A DNA stretch of 12,638 nt from JAGQSZ01 sp049672765 (GTDB lineage: Bacteria > Actinomycetota > Acidimicrobiia > Acidimicrobiales > Microtrichaceae): NCBI GenBank assembly GCA_049672765.1, contig JBATWQ010000205.1:1-12638 (forward strand), given 5' to 3'. The position numbers were made by a program, and so were the translations under genes. Position 1 is the first letter of the stretch. Every line of letters begins with the position of its first letter. A model generated the notes under the pieces. That model searched no databases, was not told the origin of the DNA, and was given only the letters and a program-made list of their open reading frames with translations. This document shows positions 1-5,230 of the stretch, piece after piece.

Positions 1-210
1 GGTCTTCAGCTCCACCAGGGTCGATGCGATCAGCAGAAATTCGGTTGCCACCTCCAGGTCGAGGTGGTCCATCCGTGTGAGCTCGATGATGTATGCATCG
101 ACGATCGTCGAGAGGTTCACCTCGTAGAGGTCGACCTGCTCACGGAGGATCAGGTGGAGCAGAAGGTCGAAAGGGCCTTCGAACACTGGAGTCTGAACTG
201 CGTAGGCCAC
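1..210 (-). CDS. scpA: ScpA, segregation and condensation protein A (N-terminal 70 codons, cut by window edge)
   Basis: This is the kleisin subunit of the SMC-ScpA-ScpB condensin, which compacts and helps segregate the chromosome. The minus strand stays open from the window edge. Its N-terminus reads VAYAVQTPVFEGPFDLLLHL, the hallmark ScpA start (compare the B. subtilis pattern MEYQVK...FEGPLDLLLHLI). It continues with Val-Asp-Leu-Tyr-Glu-Val and then a Leu-Glu-Val-Ala-Thr-Glu-Phe-Leu segment, as in the helical domain that binds the SMC neck. An ATG 30 bases upstream (238-240) is in frame. I chose the GTG at 208-210 because it places the FEGP motif at the family's usual distance from the start and because a good -10 hexamer lies six bases upstream. 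The C-terminal part and scpB would lie outside the window. The family call is near certain; the start is likely. Confidence 0.93.
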   Translation of the reverse strand, partial: MAYAVQTPVFEGPFDLLLHLILREQVDLYEVNLSTIVDAYIIELTRMDHLDLEVATEFLLIASTLVELKT

Positions 211-216
211 GTAGCC

Positions 217-222
217 ATTGTA
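217..222 (-). promoter_or_regulatory. Probable -10 element of scpA (leaderless geometry)
   Basis: On the minus strand the hexamer is TACAAT, one base from the TATAAT consensus. It is followed by six bases (GGCTAC) and then the GTG of scpA, so transcription would begin at or next to the start codon. No SD sequence lies at a suitable distance before the GTG. The -35 region is weak, as is common in actinobacterial promoters. The site is seen directly; its function is inferred. Confidence 0.5.
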
Positions 223-243
223 ACCACTTCCGCGAGGCATATC

Positions 244-253
244 ACACGCGTGT
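244..253. promoter_or_regulatory. Perfect 10-base palindrome ACACGCGTGT, possible operator
   Basis: ACACGCGTGT is a perfect inverted repeat. It extends to a 16-base arm pair (241-256) with one mismatched pair. It sits in the -35 zone of the proposed scpA promoter, in the gap between the divergent scpA and trpS genes. It could bind a dimeric regulator, but a 10-base palindrome can occur by chance in a GC-rich genome. Confidence 0.25.
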
Positions 254-344
254 CATTTGAATCTCGTGCCCGTCCGGATCGCTGCCCTCCGCTCCGCATC
301 GGCTACTGGAGCAAATGCATGCAGGAGGGCTCGCTGTCCACAGT

Positions 345-350
345 TAGCAT
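345..350 (+). promoter_or_regulatory. Probable -10 element of trpS (leaderless geometry)
   Basis: TAGCAT fits the actinobacterial TANNNT pattern. It is followed by exactly seven bases before the trpS ATG at 358, which would put the transcription start on the A of the start codon. No SD sequence lies in the usual 5-12 base range; the only purine-rich stretch (AGGAGG, 323-328) is about 30 bases away. No clear -35 box is visible. This is an inference from spacing. Confidence 0.45.
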
Positions 351-357
351 CGGCAGA

Positions 358-1338
358 ATGTCACGTGTCTTTTCTGGAATCCAGCCGACCGGAGATCTTC
401 ATCTCGGAAACTTCCTCGGAGCGATTCAGACCTGGGTCGAGGACCAGCACCTGGCCGACAGCTTCTACTGCATCGTCGACCTACACGCACTCACCATCCC
501 CAAGGCGCCCGGCGAGGTCCGCGAGAAGACCCTGGAGTTGGCGCAGGTGCTCATCGCATGCGGGGTCGACCCACAGGTGTGCACGCTCTTCGTCCAGAGC
601 CATGTCCGCGAGCATTCAGAACTGGCATGGTTGATCCAATGCGTCACCTCGATGGGCGAGCTACGGCGGATGACACAGTTCAAGGACAAGGCCGAGGGCA
701 AGGAGTTCATCTCGGCCGGGCTGTTCACCTATCCGGCGCTCCAGGCCGCCGACATCCTCCTATACGACACCGACAGGGTCCCCGTCGGGGAGGACCAGCG
801 TCAGCACATCGAGTTGACACGGGATGTCGCCGAACGCTTCAACTCCCGCTACGGCGACACTTTTGTCATCCCGAGCGCCTCGGTGCCCCGGGCAGGCGCC
901 CGGGTGATGGACCTGCAGGAACCGACGAACAAGATGTCCAAGTCCGCTGCCAGTGACGCCGGGACCGTCTACGTCAGCGAGGATCTCGCCGGAATGGCGA
1001 AGAAGTTCAAGCGTGCAGTCACCGACTCCGACGGCGAGGTTCGTTTCGACCCTGCCACCAAGCCGGGAGTCTCGAACTTGCTGTCGATCCTCGGCGCGGT
1101 TACCGGCCGGACACCCGAAGAGACCGCCGAGAGCTACTCCCAGTACGGACCGCTCAAGTCCGACACCGCCGAGGCGGTCGTCGAGATGCTGCGGCCGATA
1201 CAGGAGCGGATCAAGGAGCTCCGCGAAGACCCAGCTCAGACCGAGTCCCTGTTGCAGGTCGGCTCCGAGAAGGCCCGACAGGTCGCGTCCAAGGTCGTTG
1301 AGCGGGCCAAGAACAGTATGGGCCTTCTGCCCGGCTGA
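358..1338 (+). CDS. trpS: Tryptophanyl-tRNA synthetase (TrpRS)
   Basis: This class I aminoacyl-tRNA synthetase charges tRNA-Trp with tryptophan using ATP, in the cytoplasm. It has 326 residues, the usual bacterial TrpRS length. Visible landmarks are the HIGH-type signature PTGDLHLGN (residues 10-18), the tryptophan-pocket motif YPALQAAD (125-132), GEDQ (144-147) followed by QHIELTRD, and the KMSKS loop (192-196). The reading frame is open back to base 64, but the homologous N-terminus MSRVFSGIQPTG starts at 358, and the longer version would run antisense through scpA. An ATG at 319 is in frame and follows no better SD. The gene is divergent from scpA and convergent with the HD-domain gene, with only four bases between the two stop codons. 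No T-box leader or other tRNA-sensing element is visible upstream. Confidence 0.97.
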   Translation: MSRVFSGIQPTGDLHLGNFLGAIQTWVEDQHLADSFYCIVDLHALTIPKAPGEVREKTLELAQVLIACGVDPQVCTLFVQSHVREHSELAWLIQCVTSMGELRRMTQFKDKAEGKEFISAGLFTYPALQAADILLYDTDRVPVGEDQRQHIELTRDVAERFNSRYGDTFVIPSASVPRAGARVMDLQEPTNKMSKSAASDAGTVYVSEDLAGMAKKFKRAVTDSDGEVRFDPATKPGVSNLLSILGAVTGRTPEETAESYSQYGPLKSDTAEAVVEMLRPIQERIKELREDPAQTESLLQVGSEKARQVASKVVERAKNSMGLLPG

Positions 1339-1342
1339 GCTG

Positions 1343-1888
1343 TCAGAGTTTCCCGTCATCCGCGGCGCTCAACAGCCGTCCCGCCTCCACCGGGACCGTC
1401 CAGTCCTCCTCGGGGCTGTGGTGCTGGGCGGACCAGGCAACGACCCGGGCGTCAGAGCCGGCCAGTTCCAGAATGTCGACCCCCAGTTCGGGATATTTGA
1501 GATACAGCCCGATCTTGCGGGTCATCCCCGATTTCTCGGCCCATTGGTCCGCCATCTCATCTCCGAAGAGGGCTCCACAGACGGTGGCGATCACCCGTCC
1601 GTAGATACCCAGACCCGCGACCGACTTGCCGACGTCGTGGAGGAGCGCTGCCGTGACTACCCACGCCCTATCTTCCGCGTCGACTATCCCCGACTGATCC
1701 AGGTTGGACGCGACCTTTCTGGCTACGCCGATCGAATGGGACCTGTCCCCCGGGCCGAGCCGGGCGAAGGCGTTGCGCTCGGCCTTGTTCATATGATTCT
1801 CTGCCCACACGGTGTCCTGCTGGGACGGCGCCCCGGCCGTCAGCGAACGGAAGAATCGTCCGGCCCGATGGATCGGCTGGAGCCTCAT
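1343..1888 (-). CDS. HD-domain protein, putative metal-dependent phosphohydrolase of unknown substrate
   Basis: This is a predicted cytoplasmic protein of 181 residues. The HD-superfamily core is visible: an early His (H51, in SHSIGVARKV), the signature LLHDVGK with H84-D85, and a late His pair (H156-H157) before SPEED. A downstream Asp pair (D177-D178) near the end could supply the last metal ligand. HD proteins of this kind hydrolyse nucleotides, cyclic nucleotides or other phosphoesters; nothing here identifies the substrate. The ATG overlaps the xerD stop as ATGA, and AGGAG lies four bases upstream inside xerD, so translation is probably coupled. A longer open frame (to 2140) exists, but its extra part lies within xerD. 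This is the last gene of the pyrG unit. The first 40 residues, rich in Arg, have no recognisable domain. Confidence 0.82.
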   Translation of the reverse strand: MRLQPIHRAGRFFRSLTAGAPSQQDTVWAENHMNKAERNAFARLGPGDRSHSIGVARKVASNLDQSGIVDAEDRAWVVTAALLHDVGKSVAGLGIYGRVIATVCGALFGDEMADQWAEKSGMTRKIGLYLKYPELGVDILELAGSDARVVAWSAQHHSPEEDWTVPVEAGRLLSAADDGKL

Positions 1889-2862
1889 TTCGCTCCTGCG
1901 CCGGTGGTCGCCCGGGCTCTCGGGTGGGCGGACATGTATGCGCTCCATAGCCGCTCGGTTGCAACCTTTGTGTAGAGCTGGGTGGTACTGATCGACGCGT
2001 GACCGAGCAGTTCCTGGACGGTCCGGATGTCGGCCCCGTTGTCCAGTAGGTGGGTTGCACACGAGTGCCGCAACACATGCGGACTGATCGCACTCACGGG
2101 AAGACCCGCTGACAGGGAGCGCTTCTGGAGGATCTGCCATACGGCCTGGCGGGTCAGCCGGGTCCCTTTGGAACCCAGGAAGATCGCCTCGGAGTCATCC
2201 CGGCTGCGCCACTGTCTCGGAAGTAGGCCGGGGCGGCCGTCGTCGAGCCACTCCCCGATCGTGCGCACCGCGTGCCGACCCAGGGGGACGACCCTTTCCT
2301 TGGACCGCTTGCCCAGGACCCGCATCAACGCAGCGTCAAGATCGATGTCACCGAAACGCAGCCCACAGACCTCGGACACCCGGGTTCCGGTCCCATAGAG
2401 GGTTTCGATGAGCGCCCGGTCACGCAGAGAAAAGGGGTCGCGCTGCGACTCGGCGACCGCCAGCTCCAGGCTGTCGAGAAGCATCATCACCTGATCTTCG
2501 GACAGTGCCTTCGGTAAATGCGCCGGCAGCGAGGGGTTCTCAAGATCAGCAGCGGGGTCGTCGGAGCGCAGGCCCTCTGCGGTCAACCAGCGATGCATCG
2601 TCCGTATGCTCACCATTGTCCGCGCAACAGAGGCCGGGGCCAGAGGTATCTGGGGAAGGTGAGCGACGAAGGCAAGAACATCGTCGGGTCGGGCCTGGGA
2701 AACGGTCACGCCGCGCTGCTCACCCAGGAACTCGGTGTAGCGGCGCAGATCCCGGCGATAGGCCTCGAGCGTCTTGTGTGAGCGGCCCTTCTCTACGACC
2801 AGGTGCGTAAGGAACTCCTCAACCTCGATCGACAGCAGGGTCTTCGATGAGCTGAGGGCCAT
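1885..2862 (-). CDS. xerD: Tyrosine recombinase XerD (chromosome dimer resolution)
   Basis: This 325-residue site-specific recombinase would act with XerC at dif to resolve chromosome dimers. Residues 10-100 form the SAM-like DNA-binding domain (TLEAYRRDLRRYTEFL, then a TMVSIRTMHRWL segment). The catalytic domain follows. All six catalytic positions are visible: R161 (GTGTRVSE), K185 (GKRSKER), H262 and R265 (PHVLRHS), H288 (LLGHAS) and nucleophile Y297 (QLYTKV). Their spacing matches E. coli XerD exactly (24, 3, 23 and 9 residues between R-K, H-R, R-H and H-Y). The ATG follows the Nudix stop by eight bases with only a weak SD; the stop overlaps the HD gene start. The setting, with pyrG and the Nudix gene upstream and scpA nearby, is the classic actinobacterial XerD locus, which argues against a phage or integron integrase. 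No xerC or dif site is seen. Confidence 0.95.
   Translation of the reverse strand: MALSSSKTLLSIEVEEFLTHLVVEKGRSHKTLEAYRRDLRRYTEFLGEQRGVTVSQARPDDVLAFVAHLPQIPLAPASVARTMVSIRTMHRWLTAEGLRSDDPAADLENPSLPAHLPKALSEDQVMMLLDSLELAVAESQRDPFSLRDRALIETLYGTGTRVSEVCGLRFGDIDLDAALMRVLGKRSKERVVPLGRHAVRTIGEWLDDGRPGLLPRQWRSRDDSEAIFLGSKGTRLTRQAVWQILQKRSLSAGLPVSAISPHVLRHSCATHLLDNGADIRTVQELLGHASISTTQLYTKVATERLWSAYMSAHPRARATTGAGAK
1893..1897 (-). promoter_or_regulatory. Shine-Dalgarno sequence for the HD-domain gene
   Basis: AGGAG on the minus strand lies four bases before the ATG at 1888 and inside the last codons of xerD. It fixes the start at the ATGA overlap rather than at an earlier in-frame codon. Confidence 0.7.
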
Positions 2863-2870
2863 GGCTCGGC

Positions 2871-3416
2871 TCAGGTGACCTTCAGTCGACTCGCCGCCAT
2901 GATCAGACCGATGACCGTCTTGGCGTCGGTGATCTCGCCGGCTGAGACCATTTCGATCGCCTTGACGAGCGGAACGGTGATGATGTTCATGTACGTCTCT
3001 TCCAGACCGTCGCGGTTCATCTCGGTCTGGGTCAGATTCTGGCCGAGGAATACGTAGCTCTCTTCGTCGCAGAACCCGATGGAGTTGTGGAATCGACTCA
3101 GCAGTTCGAGCTTGCCGGCGATCAGCCCGACCTCTTCTTCAAGTTCGCGCGCCGCGGTGACCTCGACCGGTTCGTCGGGTACGTCACGTTTACCGGCGGG
3201 GATCTCGATCGCGAAGGCGTTGAGGGGCGCACGGAACTGCGACACGAGAACAACGTCGCCGTTGTCGTAGATCGGGACTATCGACACAGCGCCGGGGTGA
3301 CGGACCACGTCTCGTTCGAACTTGGTGCCGTCGGGAGCCTCGAACCTGGAGTTGTACAGACTGATCACGTAGCCGTCATGCACCAGATCGTCGTCTAGAT
3401 GTCTGAAACCGCTCAC
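2871..3416 (-). CDS. Nudix hydrolase, ADP-ribose pyrophosphatase type
   Basis: This 181-residue cytoplasmic enzyme probably splits ADP-ribose or a related nucleoside diphosphate sugar into AMP and a sugar phosphate. The N-terminal half carries the NudF-like elements VSIVPIYDNGDVVLVSQFR and EIPAG (71-75). The Nudix box follows from G75 through E82 to REL-EEE-VG (90-97), with the metal-binding glutamates at E91, E94 and E95. There is one more residue between the first Gly and the first Glu than in the textbook GX5E pattern, as I recall for the mycobacterial Rv1700 type. The start is GTG and overlaps the pyrG stop as GTGA; no strong SD is visible, so translation probably depends on coupling. The position between pyrG and xerD matches Mycobacterium. 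The substrate is a family inference. Confidence 0.92.
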   Translation of the reverse strand: MSGFRHLDDDLVHDGYVISLYNSRFEAPDGTKFERDVVRHPGAVSIVPIYDNGDVVLVSQFRAPLNAFAIEIPAGKRDVPDEPVEVTAARELEEEVGLIAGKLELLSRFHNSIGFCDEESYVFLGQNLTQTEMNRDGLEETYMNIITVPLVKAIEMVSAGEITDAKTVIGLIMAASRLKVT

Positions 3417-5113
3417 GCTTCGGTGACGGCCCCGACATCGTGGCGACCCTCGCCCGGATGGACCACCGCTCCGTTGGTAGAACGTACGTCTACCTCGGGC
3501 AACTGGGGATTGCGCCCACGGGCCCGATCGACAACCGCTCCGATCAACTCCCGGAAAAGTGGCGCAGGATTGGTGGGCCGACTCTTGAACTCGGGATGCG
3601 CCTGGGTGCCAACCCAGAACGGGTGATCATCGAGTTCGATGAACTCGACCAGGCGACCGTCGGGTGACGTGCCCGAGCAGCGGAAACCGCTGCCCTTGAA
3701 CTTGTCGCGATACTGCGGATTGAACTCGAAGCGGTGGCGGTGACGCTCAGAAACGATCGTCTCGCCGTAGGCCTCGGCGACCTGGGAGCCCTCTTCCAGA
3801 TGAGCTGTGTAGGCGCCTACTCGCATGGTCCCGCCCTTGTTGGTGATCTCGCGCTGGGAGTCCATCAGGTCGATGACCGGATGCGGGGTCTGCGGATCGA
3901 ACTCGGTGGAGTTGGCGCCCTCGAGGCCGAGCACGTTCCGTGCGAACTCCACGGTCATGACCTGCATGCCTAGGCAGAGTCCCAGACACGGGATGTTGTG
4001 CTCGCGTGCGTAGCGGGCGGCGGCGATCTTGCCTTCGATGCCGCGCTCGCCGAAACCACCGGGAATCACGATCCCGTCAAGGCTCGAGAGTCGACCCGAA
4101 ACCAGTAACCCTTCGACGTCCTCGGCCTCGATCCAGTCGACCGTGACGTCGGCGCCGTGGTGGAATCCGGCGTGGTTCAGCGACTCGACGACCGAGAGGT
4201 AGGCGTCGGGCAGGCTTACGTATTTTCCGATGATCCCCACGTGTACCGGGAAAGTGGCTGCCGAAACCCGGGCGACCAGGTCACGCCACTCGGTCAGGTC
4301 AGGCGCAGTGTCCGGAAGATGGAGGATCTCGCCCACGACACGGTCGAGACCCTCGTCGTGCATGACCAGCGGAATGTCGTAGAGAGAATCGGCGTCGGCG
4401 GCGTTGACCACGGCGTCGACGGGCACGTCGCAGAGTGACGAGATCTTGCGCTTCAGGTCGGCCGAGATGACGTCTTCGGAGCGGCAGACGATAGCGTCGG
4501 GCTGGATGCCCCGGCTCCTGAGCTCTGTCACTGAGTGCTGGGTCGGCTTGGTCTTCTGTTCACCCGATGGTCCGATGAAGGGGATCAGGGTGACGTGGAC
4601 GTAACAGACGTTCTCGCGGCCAACGTCCAGCCTGAACTGCCGGATCGCCTCTAGGAACGGGAGAATCTCGATGTCCCCGACCGTTCCGCCGATCTCTGTG
4701 ATGACGACATCGGTGCCGTCCACCCCGAGGCGCTTGATACGCCGCTTGATCTCATCGGTGATGTGGGGAATTACCTGCACGGTCTTGCCCAGGTATTCGC
4801 CTCTACGTTCGGCGTCGAGCACCGCCTGGTAGATCGAGCCGGTCGTGGCGTTCGAATCCCGGGTCAGTTGCTCGTCGATGAAGCGCTCGTAGTGCCCGAG
4901 ATCCAGATCGGTCTCGCCGCCATCGTTGGTGACGAAAACCTCTCCGTGCTCGAACGGGTTCATCGTGCCGGGGTCGACGTTGATGTACGGATCCAACTTC
5001 TGAAGGGTCACGTGAAGCCCGCGAGCCTTCAGAAGTCGACCTAGCGATGAAGCCGTGAGTCCTTTACCCAGACTCGATGCCACGCCACCGGTGACGAAGA
5101 TGTGCTTTGCCAC
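3413..5113 (-). CDS. pyrG: CTP synthase
   Basis: PyrG makes CTP from UTP, ATP and glutamine, the last step of pyrimidine nucleotide synthesis. It has 566 residues. The synthase domain (1-270) opens with KHIFVTGGVASSLGKG, containing the ATP loop SLGKG (14-18). It also has KLDPYINVDPGTM (39-51), the acidic DLDLGHYERF (69-78) and ITEIGGTVGDIE (138-149). A class I glutamine amidotransferase domain follows, with the oxyanion-hole stretch PGGFGERG (351-358) and catalytic triad C380 (GLCLGMQ), H506 and E508 (AHPEF). After about residue 535 there is a poorly conserved tail of roughly 30 residues. The start is GTG, with a clear AGGAG five bases upstream. It is the first gene of the pyrG-Nudix-xerD-HD unit; its stop overlaps the next start by four bases. 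All catalytic residues are intact. Confidence 0.98.
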   Translation of the reverse strand: MAKHIFVTGGVASSLGKGLTASSLGRLLKARGLHVTLQKLDPYINVDPGTMNPFEHGEVFVTNDGGETDLDLGHYERFIDEQLTRDSNATTGSIYQAVLDAERRGEYLGKTVQVIPHITDEIKRRIKRLGVDGTDVVITEIGGTVGDIEILPFLEAIRQFRLDVGRENVCYVHVTLIPFIGPSGEQKTKPTQHSVTELRSRGIQPDAIVCRSEDVISADLKRKISSLCDVPVDAVVNAADADSLYDIPLVMHDEGLDRVVGEILHLPDTAPDLTEWRDLVARVSAATFPVHVGIIGKYVSLPDAYLSVVESLNHAGFHHGADVTVDWIEAEDVEGLLVSGRLSSLDGIVIPGGFGERGIEGKIAAARYAREHNIPCLGLCLGMQVMTVEFARNVLGLEGANSTEFDPQTPHPVIDLMDSQREITNKGGTMRVGAYTAHLEEGSQVAEAYGETIVSERHRHRFEFNPQYRDKFKGSGFRCSGTSPDGRLVEFIELDDHPFWVGTQAHPEFKSRPTNPAPLFRELIGAVVDRARGRNPQLPEVDVRSTNGAVVHPGEGRHDVGAVTEA

Positions 5114-5118
5114 AGCCT

Positions 5119-5123
5119 CTCCT
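5119..5123 (-). promoter_or_regulatory. Shine-Dalgarno sequence for pyrG
   Basis: AGGAG (within AGGAGAGG) on the minus strand lies five bases before the GTG of pyrG. It supports GTG as the start and suggests a leadered transcript, unlike scpA and trpS. Confidence 0.75.
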
Positions 5124-5134
5124 GTAGGTCGGTT

Positions 5135-5147
5135 CTACCGAGGGTAG
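5135..5147. promoter_or_regulatory. Inverted repeat CTACC-GAG-GGTAG overlapping a possible pyrG -10
   Basis: Five-base arms CTACC and GGTAG flank GAG in the pyrG upstream region. On the minus strand one arm contributes to TACCCT (5141-5146), a TANNNT-type -10 candidate that would give a leader of about 20 bases including the SD. A related GTAG (5124-5127) and another GGTAG (5184-5188) lie close by. The repeat could be an operator or simply part of the promoter. No PyrR-type attenuator or terminator hairpin is visible. Confidence 0.3.
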
Positions 5148-5230
5148 CGCGGTCTCGGTGTCCCCAAATCTCCGACCTGACCGGTAGCCTCTCCGCCACC
5201 GGCTCAAAATGCCCTCACACATGGTGACAG

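Noticed and set aside
64..357. Extension of trpS upstream to base 64, giving a 424-residue protein
   Set aside because: The extra part runs antisense through scpA and has no TrpRS similarity; the family N-terminus begins at 358.
1320..1332. GGGC-CTTCT-GCCC hairpin at the end of trpS as a terminator
   Set aside because: It has a four-base stem inside the coding region and no following T run; too weak to call.
953..1975. Long + strand open frame across the trpS end, HD gene and xerD
   Set aside because: It is Arg/Pro/Ser-rich, crosses three convincing genes, matches no family I know, and is a typical GC-rich shadow frame.
1889..2140. N-terminal extension of the HD gene into xerD
   Set aside because: The extra residues overlap the conserved catalytic part of xerD. 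The ATG at 1888 has an SD and an ATGA overlap.
1885..2862. Tyrosine recombinase as a sign of a mobile element or integron
   Set aside because: Its neighbours are the conserved actinobacterial xerD set. No attachment sites, terminal repeats or cassette genes are visible.
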